Assembly (NCBI RefSeq): GCF_947499695.1
Contig: NZ_CANMPQ010000002.1
Coordinates: 806,001-870,000, forward strand
DNA: 64,000 bases
Source of the DNA: an uncultured Allomuricauda sp.
GTDB lineage: Bacteria > Bacteroidota > Bacteroidia > Flavobacteriales > Flavobacteriaceae
Reading direction: 5' to 3'
The notes under the pieces were generated by a model. That model ran no database searches, was not told where the DNA came from, and worked only from the letters and a program-made list of their open reading frames with translations. The position numbers were made by a program, and so were the translations under genes. This document shows, one piece after another, positions 7,416-16,186 of this stretch (position 1 is its first letter; each line of letters opens with the position of its first letter).

Positions 7416-8067
7416 AGCGGTCGAAACAAAAGACCTTCAGCATAAACTTTTAGTTCCCGCCATTTGGATTCGAGAAAATCATTCCCCTCTAACGAGTTTG
7501 ATGAAAACTAGTCTTAATTTAATTCTTGAACCTTCTATTTCGGAAGACTATCAGTACCTCATCAGGGAAGATATCATTAGAAAAGTAGACAGGATCAGTA
7601 AACAATTGGATAGGCAAAATAAAATATTGATCATTCGTTCTGCTTGGCGGTCATTTGAACACCAACGTCTTCTTTGGGAGACTAAATTTGCTTCCCTTAA
7701 AAAAAAATACCCAGAAAGGTCTGATGAAGATATTAAAAAGATCATCAGCTACTTTATCGCTCCTCCAACAAAGTCAATGCATGCTACAGGTGGAGCTGTG
7801 GATGCTTTAATATATGATAAAATTAAAGATTGTGTGATGGATTTTGGGACCAACAAGGGATTGGAGATTGATCTTTCAAAAAAATGTTATCCTTACCATC
7901 CAGGTATTAGTCTTGAAGCAAAAAAAAATAGGGCCTTGCTTATAGGTCTGTTTGAAGAAGAAGATTTTGTATGTGATATAAAAGAATATTGGCATTTTGA
8001 TTATGGTAATGTTGTTTGGGCCATTAAAAAAGAAAAGGAATATGCCATTTATGGACCCGTAAATTAG
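7393..8067 (+). CDS. M15-family D,D-dipeptidase (VanX/DdpX-like)
   Basis: 224 residues with the zinc motif SMHATGGAVD (His130, Asp137), the ExxH motif EYWH (Glu198, His201) and an upstream Arg in IIRSAWRSF, as in VanX-type enzymes that split D-Ala-D-Ala. There is no signal peptide, so it should act in the cytoplasm, like VanX and DdpX. It overlaps the racemase gene by 23 bases, so the three enzymes form one translationally coupled set. This looks like recycling of D-amino-acid dipeptides rather than glycopeptide resistance, because no ligase or VanS/R-like pair is present. Confidence 0.82.
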   Translation: MNVQAYCEAVETKDLQHKLLVPAIWIRENHSPLTSLMKTSLNLILEPSISEDYQYLIREDIIRKVDRISKQLDRQNKILIIRSAWRSFEHQRLLWETKFASLKKKYPERSDEDIKKIISYFIAPPTKSMHATGGAVDALIYDKIKDCVMDFGTNKGLEIDLSKKCYPYHPGISLEAKKNRALLIGLFEEEDFVCDIKEYWHFDYGNVVWAIKKEKEYAIYGPVN

Positions 8068-8120
8068 ATGTGTGAACCAAAAGACGTTCGCTCGATAATA
8101 ATTACTTTATACGATGAAAC

Positions 8121-8146
8121 AAAAAAGAGGGCCAAAGCCCCCCTTT
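8121..8146 (-). terminator. Terminator of the small minus-strand gene, possibly bidirectional
   Basis: Read on the minus strand: AAAGGGGGGC (8146-8137), loop TTTG, then GCCCTCTTT and a six-T run (8126-8121), with one internal mismatch. It sits 15 bases after the stop of the small minus-strand frame at 8162 and faces the end of the dipeptidase operon. Confidence 0.6.
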
Positions 8147-8161
8147 AAATACTACTGGTTC

Positions 8162-8284
8162 TTAATAAAACCGTATTAGTTTTAAGGCAGTATGCCTCCG
8201 GTGATTTTTCCAGCTCTCGTGACGGGTCAATGGCCTGTCAATACTACTATAGTTGTCTTGAGGCCCTTTCTTTGTCTGCTTCAT
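8162..8284 (-). CDS. Small basic orphan protein (40 aa)
   Basis: ATG-initiated frame of 40 codons, opening MKQTKKGPQDNYSSIDRPLT and closing with a basic tail HRRHTALKLIRFY. It is preceded on its own strand by a perfect TAnnTTTG box (TATCTTTG, 8360-8353) and followed by a terminator with a T-run. That promoter-frame-terminator layout in an otherwise empty 700-base gap argues for a real small gene. No signal peptide or membrane segment is seen; the family is unknown. It could alternatively be the coding part of a small regulatory RNA. Confidence 0.5.
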   Translation of the reverse strand: MKQTKKGPQDNYSSIDRPLTRHESWKNHRRHTALKLIRFY

Positions 8285-8352
8285 AATTCCTTCTCTATTA
8301 CTTGCTTGTGATAGGCATAATACACACCTTTATCTACACATCTTATAAGACG

Positions 8353-8378
8353 CAAAGATAGTCTAAGCGTTACATCAA
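8353..8378 (-). promoter_or_regulatory. Bacteroidota-type promoter for the small gene at 8162
   Basis: On the minus strand, TTG (8378-8376), 15 bases, then TATCTTTG (8360-8353), which fits TAnnTTTG. The spacer is shorter than the usual 17-23 bases, which lowers confidence. Confidence 0.4.
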
Positions 8379-8767
8379 TAAGGTAAGTTTAACACGATAC
8401 CAACACAGATAGAATGAGTGCTACGAGCTATTTGAACATCTAGAATTTTGACCCAGCTCGCCTACTGAAAACACCCTTCGAAAGCCAATAAATCCCATGT
8501 GGCTGTTATCCACTTTTAAAACACCTTGGAGAAGCTTAAAACACATTTTAGATTAAGTATAGTCTTTCGCAAGAGGCTAAAGACCCCATACTTTCCTTTC
8601 CCTGGAATCATCTTTTTTCTGGGGCGATAAACTCTAAAATTAACATAACCTAGACCAATGGTATCTTATCTCTCTCTGGCGATATGTGATTTATGCAAGA
8701 TTGACTTTAATTAGTATAAAATGCTCAGGTACAGGACGTCCTATCTTTATGGTTAAACCGAATTACT
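8379..8767. other. Non-coding stretch before the prohibitin gene
   Basis: No coding frame, tRNA or clear repeat is seen on either strand. It must hold the prohibitin promoter; TATCTTTA at 8741-8748 is a near match to TAnnTTTG, but no well-placed TTG is seen. Confidence 0.4.
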
Positions 8768-9616
8768 ATGGATAATGACCCTATGGGTGAGATAAAAAAC
8801 GTATTGAAAAAAGGTCAATGGAGAAGTCTGATTATCATAGCAGTATTGGTAGTATTGCTGTTGGCATTTAGGCCATGGGTTCAAGTTGGTGCAGGTGAGC
8901 GAGGAGTTGTCCAGAATTTTGGTGCTGTACAGGATAAAGTGCTGAATGAAGGAATCCATTTTAAAATACCAATAGTACAAACCGTCATTTTAATGGACGT
9001 AAAAATTCAAAAGGCGATGACAGATGCTGCCTCTTCATCCTCCGACTTGCAGGATGTGGATTTATCCGTGGCCCTCAATTATCACATCATACCCGATAAG
9101 GCAAACTTGGTATATCAAACCATAGGTGTACAATTCAAGGAACGTATAATTGACCCTGCAATTCAAGAGGTAATGAAAGCGGTATCGGCCAGATATACTG
9201 CCGAAGAATTGATTACCAAAAGACCAGCTGTTAGCACCGAAATGCAAGAAGCACTTACTTCAAGGTTGCTCGCTTCGAACATTGCGGTCGATGCTTTTTC
9301 GATTATCTCATTTAGCTTTTCCCAAACCTTTACCGATGCTATTGAGGCAAAACAAACTGCAGAACAAAACGCATTGAAGGCAAAAAGAGACCTTGACAGA
9401 ATAAAGGTAGAAGCGGAACAAACCATTGCAGCCGCGACAGCTGAAGCAGAGGCACTACGGTTACAAAAAATGAATATTTCACCGGACCTTATCGAACTCA
9501 GGAAGATAGAAGCAAACCTTAAGGCCATAGAAAAATGGAACGGAATTTTACCGGAGGTAACGGGTGCTGGAGCAATTCCTTTTATTGGAGTAGGTGAAGC
9601 AATTAAAAACAAATGA
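8768..9616 (+). CDS. Prohibitin/SPFH-family membrane protein
   Basis: 282 residues: a short basic N-terminus, one membrane helix (about 20-36, LIIIAVLVVLLLAF), the SPFH/band-7 domain (about 40-210, opening VGAGERGVVQNFG) and an Ala/Glu-rich coiled-coil tail (AEQTIAAATAEAEALRLQK). Prohibitins form large inner-membrane rings that modulate proteases such as FtsH. It overlaps the next gene by 4 bases (ATGA), so an 85-residue membrane protein is made with it. Confidence 0.88.
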   Translation: MDNDPMGEIKNVLKKGQWRSLIIIAVLVVLLLAFRPWVQVGAGERGVVQNFGAVQDKVLNEGIHFKIPIVQTVILMDVKIQKAMTDAASSSSDLQDVDLSVALNYHIIPDKANLVYQTIGVQFKERIIDPAIQEVMKAVSARYTAEELITKRPAVSTEMQEALTSRLLASNIAVDAFSIISFSFSQTFTDAIEAKQTAEQNALKAKRDLDRIKVEAEQTIAAATAEAEALRLQKMNISPDLIELRKIEANLKAIEKWNGILPEVTGAGAIPFIGVGEAIKNK

Positions 9617-9870
9617 TAATAATTTCATGGTATTTTAATACAGAATCCATAATTGGTATGTTTGTTTTAATTCACTTGGTTGTTGGCAGTGTTAGGGGAT
9701 TTTACAGACACCAAATGATTGAAAGATACCAGTACAATTATTATTCCGATCCTCCAATGAATCTTATGAGCAAACTAGCACACAATTGGCTCAATGGCAC
9801 TTTCAGTTTAACCACTCTTCTTATTTCAGTTTTCTTGACCATTCTGCAGTTTATACTTTTCAATGTATGA
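9613..9870 (+). CDS. Small two-helix membrane protein coupled to prohibitin
   Basis: 85 residues with two hydrophobic segments (about 11-27 and 65-84) separated by a basic/aromatic stretch (YRHQMIERYQYNYY). I recognise no family. The ATGA overlap with the prohibitin gene suggests equal production and perhaps a shared complex. Confidence 0.6.
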   Translation: MIIISWYFNTESIIGMFVLIHLVVGSVRGFYRHQMIERYQYNYYSDPPMNLMSKLAHNWLNGTFSLTTLLISVFLTILQFILFNV

Positions 9871-9947
9871 ATTGATTACCTCAGAAATGAACCCCCTAGG
9901 AATCCACTCTTTATTGGACCGAAAATGTTATCGATAAAGATGAAAGA

Positions 9948-10292
9948 TCACTCTTGAAGGTGTTGCCCTGGTATAAGCTTTTGTAAGCGTATTACGGTGG
10001 ATGTTTCCTCCGCACCGTCTCCCCAAATCATTACACTTTCAATAAATGAGATGATAAAATTTTCTCCAATGTATTTATCCTCATGTAGTGGATACTTTTC
10101 AAGTATAACCGACAGTACCTTGTCGAAAACAACTATTTCTTCCTTACCCAATACTGCTTTGCCACAAAACGAGTATCCATTCTCAACACGACCAAGAAAG
10201 ACCCCTTCTATTTTTTTTATTTGGCTCGTTTGTTGGGTAAGGGGAATGCCCAATGAAATCAGAGATATAAAAACCAACATTGTTCTTATCAT
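9948..10292 (-). CDS. Small secreted hypothetical protein
   Basis: 114 residues with an N-terminal signal peptide (MIRTMLVFISLISLGIPLT). The mature part has alternating strands (IEGVFLGRVENGYSFCGK, KEEIVVFDKV) and one Cys. The family is unknown. It converges with the prohibitin pair and lies alone. Confidence 0.6.
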   Translation of the reverse strand: MIRTMLVFISLISLGIPLTQQTSQIKKIEGVFLGRVENGYSFCGKAVLGKEEIVVFDKVLSVILEKYPLHEDKYIGENFIISFIESVMIWGDGAEETSTVIRLQKLIPGQHLQE

Positions 10293-10445
10293 TATCTTAA
10301 TGTCGTTTAAAAGGTGGTTTAACTGTTGCGAATTAGGTTCAAGAACTCCTTTGTCATCCAGATATCACGTTTATTTTCAAATCTAGATTGTCAGTAATCA
10401 ATGGTTAGTTTCGCTTACTGATTAAGAAAGTAACAAACAAGACGT

Positions 10446-10472
10446 AAAATGCCATCCTTAGGATGGCATTTT
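10446..10472. terminator. Bidirectional intrinsic terminator downstream of csp
   Basis: AAAATGCCATCC (10446-10457), loop TTA, GGATGGCATTTT (10461-10472): a perfect 12-bp stem with A/T ends. It lies 22 bases after the cold-shock gene stop on the minus strand. Confidence 0.8.
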
Positions 10473-10494
10473 AAAAATTCTGGAAATACTGGGT

Positions 10495-10689
10495 CTATTT
10501 GACCAATTCCACATTTACCGCGTTCATTCCCTTTTGACCTCTTTCCATAGTGAATTTTACGTTATCGTTCTCACGAATCTCATCAATAAGACCGCTTTGG
10601 TGTACAAAGACATCCTCATCTGAATCTGCAGGTTTAATAAAACCAAACCCTTTGGCACTATTGAAAAATTTTACTGTTCCTTCTTTCAT
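10495..10689 (-). CDS. Cold-shock domain protein (CspA family)
   Basis: 64 residues forming one cold-shock domain with both RNA-binding motifs, KGFGFI (RNP1) and VFVHQS (RNP2). ATG at 10689 gives the usual family N-terminus (MKEGTVKFF); the frame extends 18 codons further up, but that part is leader sequence. The AT-rich 5' leader of about 100 bases is typical of csp genes and may carry post-transcriptional control. Its neighbour is a fatty-acid desaturase on the same strand. Confidence 0.92.
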   Translation of the reverse strand: MKEGTVKFFNSAKGFGFIKPADSDEDVFVHQSGLIDEIRENDNVKFTMERGQKGMNAVNVELVK

Positions 10690-10794
10690 TACTTTATATT
10701 TATTGTTTACTATTCTATTAAATGTTTGTTTTATAATATTCATTTTATTTAATCTTTTGATATTTAAATTGGGCCTCTACGGTGTTCTAACCTG

Positions 10795-11823
10795 CTACAT
10801 TTTTCCCAATTTGCGCAAAATTCCAATGTGGTCCACAATGGCACCGGCAAATGTTCTCTTTGTGTTATAGGGTATTCCATATTCCATGGCAGTATCAGCA
10901 ACGATGCCTGATATTTTTTTATAATGGATGTGACAGATATTAGGCAGCAGGTGATGCTCTATCTGATAGTTCAACCCTCCTATCAACCAGGAAAATAACC
11001 TGCTGTTGGGCGCAAAATTGGTAGTAGTGGCCAATTGATGTGCAAACCAATCGCCTTCGATTAATCCATCTTCATCAGGTAGTGGAAATTCTGTACTAGG
11101 CATAATATGTGCTACCTGAAATACAATACTGATAAGTGACCCTGTAACAAAGTGCATACTAAAAAAGGCAAGAATGATTATCCATGGGGCAATCGGGACC
11201 ATTAATAGTGGTATAATCAAAGCATAGGAATAATATAGTAACTTCCAACCTATAATTTTGACAAGCTCATTTCTGAACTCATTCTTTTTATTTAAGAACC
11301 CCATTTTTCTATAGCGGCCCAATCTTATGAAGTCTTTGGCGGTTACCCAAGAAACTGTGGAAAGTCCATAAAAAAACCATATATATAGGTATTGAAACCT
11401 ATGGAGGCCATTTTTTTTTGCGTGTGGGGAAAAACGAAGGAAAAAAGGTGCATTTATATCATCATCCGCCCCATCTATATTGGTATAGGTATGGTGCAAT
11501 ACGTTATGTTGAATTTTCCATACCGTTGCGTTCGCACCTATTAGGTTCATGGTGTAACCTAGATATTTGTTTACTTTTTGATTTTTGGAGTACGAACCAT
11601 GATTGGCATCGTGCATAATACCCATGCCAATTCCGGCCATACCAATTCCACTGGTTATATATAAGACAAAAAGCAGCCATGGGGCCGCAACAACGCCAAT
11701 ATTTATCAGAATAAGGGGCACAAAGAATACTGCTAGCATTAGAATGGTCTTGCCAATCATGCTCTTGTTCGCATGTTTACTCTTATTGTTTGCTTTAAAA
11801 TACTGGTTGACCCTGTTTCTCAA
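10795..11823 (-). CDS. Membrane fatty-acid desaturase (acyl-CoA/front-end type), start codon damaged?
   Basis: About 342 residues, four or more membrane helices and the three His boxes of integral-membrane desaturases: HDANH, HNVLHH and QIEHH. Reaction: O2-dependent introduction of a double bond into an acyl chain, for membrane fluidity. From TTG at 11823 the protein begins RNRVNQYFK, but the open frame upstream (to 11889) reads NNIKNPRFSERTNSAF and SKTL, which resembles the conserved N-terminus of flavobacterial homologues. No ATG, GTG or TTG precedes that segment; the codon at 11883-11881 is ATC where ATG would be expected. Confidence 0.85.
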   Translation of the reverse strand: MRNRVNQYFKANNKSKHANKSMIGKTILMLAVFFVPLILINIGVVAAPWLLFVLYITSGIGMAGIGMGIMHDANHGSYSKNQKVNKYLGYTMNLIGANATVWKIQHNVLHHTYTNIDGADDDINAPFFLRFSPHAKKNGLHRFQYLYIWFFYGLSTVSWVTAKDFIRLGRYRKMGFLNKKNEFRNELVKIIGWKLLYYSYALIIPLLMVPIAPWIIILAFFSMHFVTGSLISIVFQVAHIMPSTEFPLPDEDGLIEGDWFAHQLATTTNFAPNSRLFSWLIGGLNYQIEHHLLPNICHIHYKKISGIVADTAMEYGIPYNTKRTFAGAIVDHIGILRKLGKM

Positions 11824-11892
11824 TGTTTTTGAAAAAGCAGAGTTTGTTCTTTCTGAAAATCTTGGATTTTTGATATTATTGATTTCGTTTTA

Positions 11893-12501
11893 GGTCCTAA
11901 TCCACAAACGTAGTTTAGGGATTATGGACAAGCCTGAAAAAGTGTAGCGACAATCAGAATACATTCATTCCAAATACAAGTGAATGTTCAAATCAGTGCC
12001 GCCAACCTATGTTTGGCTTTAAAATATTTTTTGCACTATTGCTGAAAAATAGAGAGAGCTGGAAAAGAATATTGAATCTGGGAAGACAAGATTAATCGGA
12101 GCTTTCCGAATTTTAACTTGTCAAAGTTAACTGTAATTTGGTCAATATTGCCCAATTATATGTTAAATACTGATATTCAACGTTTTATGGTATAAAATAT
12201 AGATAATAAACTGAAAAATATAATTGGATGAACATGTGGTCTCTTTTAGTAGTTTCGTTAATTCACCTTTTATGGAACAGTTCAAGTACAAATTTCATCC
12301 ACTTTAGAAGGTCCCCCAAATCCTTTAGATTGGCTTCAGAATAAAACCAAATAAAAAATCATGTTTAATGACGCTGAAAAGCCTTTTAAAACTGGAAGTC
12401 TAGGGAAAAGGTTAGATTCTTACCGGGGCTCCTTTTTAGGGTTTAAACGAAATCAATAATATTAGAAAACAGTGTTCTCATTTTTAATTATTTTAAGCTT
12501 T
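11893..12501. other. Non-coding region holding the decayed att copy
   Basis: AT-rich sequence with no convincing gene. A 38-codon frame at 12228-12344 (MNMWSLLVVSLIHLLWNSS...) looks accidental. The segment from about 12374 to 12438 resembles the 3' half of tRNA-Arg and also the sequence before the 22910 repeat. Confidence 0.5.
12415..12438 (+). repeat. Decayed att core, copy 2
   Basis: GATTCTTACCGGGGCTCCTT plus TTTA matches tRNA-Arg 499-522 at 22 of 24 positions; the changes are at tRNA bases 506 and 515. The upstream T-arm is partly kept. It divides the island into two parts and is probably the scar of an earlier or tandem insertion. Confidence 0.6.
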
Positions 12502-13560
12502 TTATAGATCAAATCTGACCCCCATTTTTTTAAACTCGGTTGGGGTTTTACCCGTTTTGGCTTTGAACAGTGTATTAAATGATGATTTGGAGTTAAAACC
12601 CACTTCGTACATAACCTCTAAAATTGTCTCTTTGTCATCCCTTGGTTTTAGCAATCTTTCCGTTGCCATGTTTAATCGATATGAATTTATGAAGTCAACA
12701 AAATTCTGGTCAAGTTGTTTGTTTATTATTTGGGATAACTGTTTTGGTGGAATTTGAAGTTGCTCAGCCAAATCACGAAGGGTCAGTCTTGAATTTTGAA
12801 AGGGTCTGGCCTTGTTCATATGAGATTTTATGATTTCCACTTTTTCTTCATTGTCCTCTCTGCTGGTTTCATCCGATTCAATGATCATTTCATCTTGCTT
12901 GGATATGCCCTGAAAAATAATGGGTTGTTGTATTCCACGGAAAAACATGCCATTGATCAAAACCAAAAGACACAAATTCACAAGTGAAAGTCCTTTGATT
13001 ATTTCTAGGGCACTATAAAAATGTTGGTATATATCGATCAAGAAAGTAACTGTGAAAACAACAAGAATCCATTGCAACCAGGATAAATTAATCCTTGATA
13101 CCAGAGATTGGGTTTGTTTTACAATCCGCCTGTATCTTGTTATGGATTTTATTGCCATTACGGTGTAAAAAGTAAGACTTATATACATCAATGACCCACC
13201 TTTGCTGCAGAGTCCAAACCCCACCAAGGCGGAGAATTGCATTATCCCTCCAGGAATGAGATGAAGAAATGCTTTAGGCTTTAAGATAAAATCCTTGAAT
13301 ATCAAACTTTGTGTATATGCATAAAGTAGAGGGCCATAAAAAAAGCCAAAAACGCATAAAAATGATTGAAGCCCTTCAAAACCAATCCTCATTCGATATA
13401 TCAATAAAAAAGTCATTTGAAGGCTCAGTACCAGAAGAAAGCTAGCCAAAAGAATGCTGGAAAGTCTTTTGGATTTATGACTTGAAAATAAAATAATGGA
13501 GAACATAAAGCTCTGAAAAGCTATGAACAATAAAGAAAGTTGATCTACATTAAAAACCAT
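12502..13560 (-). CDS. AraC-family regulator with membrane-spanning N-terminal domain
   Basis: 352 residues. Residues 1-215 hold about seven hydrophobic helices, a common Bacteroidota sensor layout, followed by an acidic linker. The last about 110 residues are an AraC HTH (LTLRDLAEQLQIPPKQLSQIIN and VMYEVGFNSKSSFNTLFKAKTGKTPTEFKK, two helices). It probably senses a signal in or at the membrane. It reads the same way as the amidohydrolase gene 87 bases upstream on its strand and may control that or the cluster beyond. Confidence 0.82.
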   Translation of the reverse strand: MVFNVDQLSLLFIAFQSFMFSIILFSSHKSKRLSSILLASFLLVLSLQMTFLLIYRMRIGFEGLQSFLCVFGFFYGPLLYAYTQSLIFKDFILKPKAFLHLIPGGIMQFSALVGFGLCSKGGSLMYISLTFYTVMAIKSITRYRRIVKQTQSLVSRINLSWLQWILVVFTVTFLIDIYQHFYSALEIIKGLSLVNLCLLVLINGMFFRGIQQPIIFQGISKQDEMIIESDETSREDNEEKVEIIKSHMNKARPFQNSRLTLRDLAEQLQIPPKQLSQIINKQLDQNFVDFINSYRLNMATERLLKPRDDKETILEVMYEVGFNSKSSFNTLFKAKTGKTPTEFKKMGVRFDL

Positions 13561-13647
13561 GACCCATTCAGAATTTAAGTGGCGAAAATATTAATCCAGG
13601 AATAATTCACCATAGAGGCATTCAAACTATTAAAATATTATATCACT

Positions 13648-15057
13648 TCATAAGAATAGCAAACTTTCCAACAAACGAACAACAGTTCTATAATAACCCG
13701 TTTTATCTTGCGCTATTTCAAGTAAGTTATGGAGTTCATCTGCATTGAAATACTTATTTCTGGTAATTACTCCTTCCCTATCATGAATAGCTTTGATGTC
13801 TTTCAAAGGGTTTTCATTCAAAAGAACCAAATCTGCTTGATAGCCTTCTGAAATTTGTCCTAGTTTTTTTTTACCCAATAATTTTGCAGCATTTGCAGTT
13901 GCCGTTTCCAAAGCTTCATAATTACTAAATCCATTTTCCACATAAGTCTCCAGTTCCTCTAGCAGTGAAAGTCCATTAACGGTGTAAACGGGACCAGTAT
14001 CGGTTCCTGCAACAATGGTCACTTTGTTTGCATGCAATCCTTTTAAGATTACCTTGTTTAATTCATTTTCCTCTGTAAATGCTTTTTGCAATCCTTTTGA
14101 GGCATTTTTTAACCGTTTCACTCTATTGTTTACAAACATTTTTTTAACCAATGGGTTCACCAATCTGTCATGTGTTTCAATAAAGTGATTTCCCTCCTCT
14201 ATTACCCTTACATTATTTTGAACTACCGTCATCGTTGGTACTACCGCAATTTTATTTTTCAATACTTCATTACAAAATTTGGCAATATTTGCTGAATCAG
14301 GTTTGTTGTTAAAAAGGACTTCCGAAATTGGCTCGATATGTTCAATTGAAGTCAGTTTTCCCCCTAAAAAGGCATCTACTGCCTCAAAATCGTTAGGCAT
14401 ATGGCCTGCTACATCAATATCGATTTTTTCCGCCGCTAGATGGATTTCTTTGAGATGACCTTCCTGTAATCCGCTATACACCTTGACCAAATCGTACCCC
14501 TTTTCTTTGTACGATTTTATTCTGGAATGAATATCAATTTCATCTACATTTATATGAAAAGGGCCTATGTCATTTCCGTAGTTGAACGCCGGAGTACTTA
14601 TTACCATCCTCGGCCCAACTATAGCACCCGTGTTGATTTTTTCTCTCCAGCGGAGATGCATTGGAAAACCGGACATTACCCTCACGCTGGTTACTCCATA
14701 GCTTATGGATTGTGGTAAATCTTTTACATCGAAGAAGTGGGTATGTGCATCAATTAGCCCCGGAATCAAATATTTACCTTCTCCCCTTATTTCTATATCA
14801 GCTTCTACTGTTTGCCCATAATCAGGTTCAATATTTTTTATTGTTCCATTCAAGATATATACTAACTGTTTTGCTTGTAATTGCTTTTCATTGGCTTTCA
14901 TTGAAACGACATTTACATTTCTTAGAACAAGTGAGGTATAGTCCTTGCCAATATTTGGTGCAATTTTACCATCGTAAAGTGACACCAAAGCACTTATTAA
15001 AATCAGAGAAAGAATTACTAGAGACCAGTATCTCTTCTTTATTCCTTTTATTTTCAA
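13648..15057 (-). CDS. Membrane-anchored amidohydrolase-family protein
   Basis: 469 residues with an N-terminal hydrophobic anchor (about 11-27). The amidohydrolase barrel follows: metal motif HTHFF (about 105), VKVYSG with the bridging Lys, AGHMPNDF and IEHIEPIS with metal His residues, and GTDTG with the final Asp. This subgroup includes periplasmic imidazolonepropionase- or prolidase-like enzymes; the substrate cannot be told. TTG at 15057 is the only start before the anchor, since upstream a stop follows after four codons. It is divergent from the AraC gene at 15293. Confidence 0.8.
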   Translation of the reverse strand: MKIKGIKKRYWSLVILSLILISALVSLYDGKIAPNIGKDYTSLVLRNVNVVSMKANEKQLQAKQLVYILNGTIKNIEPDYGQTVEADIEIRGEGKYLIPGLIDAHTHFFDVKDLPQSISYGVTSVRVMSGFPMHLRWREKINTGAIVGPRMVISTPAFNYGNDIGPFHINVDEIDIHSRIKSYKEKGYDLVKVYSGLQEGHLKEIHLAAEKIDIDVAGHMPNDFEAVDAFLGGKLTSIEHIEPISEVLFNNKPDSANIAKFCNEVLKNKIAVVPTMTVVQNNVRVIEEGNHFIETHDRLVNPLVKKMFVNNRVKRLKNASKGLQKAFTEENELNKVILKGLHANKVTIVAGTDTGPVYTVNGLSLLEELETYVENGFSNYEALETATANAAKLLGKKKLGQISEGYQADLVLLNENPLKDIKAIHDREGVITRNKYFNADELHNLLEIAQDKTGYYRTVVRLLESLLFL

Positions 15058-15292
15058 TGTTGTGTAATTTTAAAATTTCAACAATGATAAATAATGGCTA
15101 TTCCAATTCACAAAAGAATGGGTTCGAATAAAATCAAAAAACGTTCGAATTAACATCTTAGGAGTGTAAGCCCGACATTTTATAATAATTTAGAAAATTT
15201 ACCTTGCACTAAATGATATAGAATTTGTTCAAGAATGTAACATTGAAACAAAAACATAGTCTTACTTCAAGACAATCTATTCAATAATTTGA

Positions 15293-16147
15293 ATGATAAG
15301 ACTCAAGAATATCTCGGAAAAAAATGAGCATGGAAAGTTCATTTGTTCCAGTTCTACGCATTCCAGCTTTTCCAAGAAAACGGATGACCTATCTGTTAAA
15401 ATAGTCCTTTCTGGAATTGAAGACTATAAAGTAAATGGGAATAGGTACAAACTGGGAATCGACAAATACCTCATTGTTGATAGAGCCTCAAACCTTGACC
15501 TAACAATTGACGATAAAAATGGAGTTGATGGTATTTGTATTTTTCCTAAACATCATTTAGTACATGATATATTTAGATTCGGGAATGCATCCTGTGAAGA
15601 TTTATTGACCAACCCATTTATTGAAAAAGATTTTAATATTTTAGAAAACACTTTTTCTTTTAAGGAAAATAGATTGGGCAATTTTTTAAGCAGAAACATC
15701 CCATATATAATAAAAGATCATAACCGAAAAAAGGACATTGATTTTGATTCGTTTTATACAGTACTAATAGAATGCTTAGCCATCGACCAATTGGAGTTAC
15801 AACGAAAATTGAAAAATTTAACGTCTATTAAAAAATCCACTAAAGTTGAATTATACAGAAGAATTGCCAATGCAAAGGATTTTATTGATGATAATTACAC
15901 CAAAAGGATAAACATAGACGAATTAGCAAAAAATGTTTTTTTATCCAAATACCACTTCCTTAGATCCTTCAAGGCCTACTACGATAAATCTCCATACCAA
16001 TACATTTTAAAATTGAGACTGGAGAAGGCCCAGGAATTGCTAAATAAGGACTATTCTTTCAGGGAAACATGCGACTTAGTAGGTTTCTCTGATGAAAAAA
16101 ACCTGCGAAAAGCGCTAAAAAAACAAGCTATACCCTATTTGGATTAG
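15293..16147 (+). CDS. AraC-family regulator
   Basis: 284 residues. The first about 180 residues are an unclassified sensing domain (cupin-like beginning: VKIVLSGIEDYKVNGNRYKL), and the last about 100 are an AraC HTH (INIDELAKNVFLSKYHFLRSF ... FRETCDLVGFSDEKNLRKALKK). The usual conserved C-terminal Pro/Phe segment is short. It is 39 bases upstream of the PDZ-hydrolase gene, so it may be the local activator of the secreted-enzyme cluster. Confidence 0.8.
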   Translation: MIRLKNISEKNEHGKFICSSSTHSSFSKKTDDLSVKIVLSGIEDYKVNGNRYKLGIDKYLIVDRASNLDLTIDDKNGVDGICIFPKHHLVHDIFRFGNASCEDLLTNPFIEKDFNILENTFSFKENRLGNFLSRNIPYIIKDHNRKKDIDFDSFYTVLIECLAIDQLELQRKLKNLTSIKKSTKVELYRRIANAKDFIDDNYTKRINIDELAKNVFLSKYHFLRSFKAYYDKSPYQYILKLRLEKAQELLNKDYSFRETCDLVGFSDEKNLRKALKKQAIPYLD

Positions 16148-16186
16148 CAACTTTTACCCCAAAAAAAATATCCATATAGTTTTTTT

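Noticed and set aside
7393..8067. D,D-dipeptidase as a vancomycin-resistance VanX
   Set aside because: No VanA-type ligase, VanH or sensor pair is nearby, and the racemase and DgcN-like partner point to amino-acid salvage.
12228..12344. 38-codon frame MNMWSLLVVSLIHLLWNSSS...
   Set aside because: Lies in decayed island DNA with no promoter or conserved composition; probably chance.
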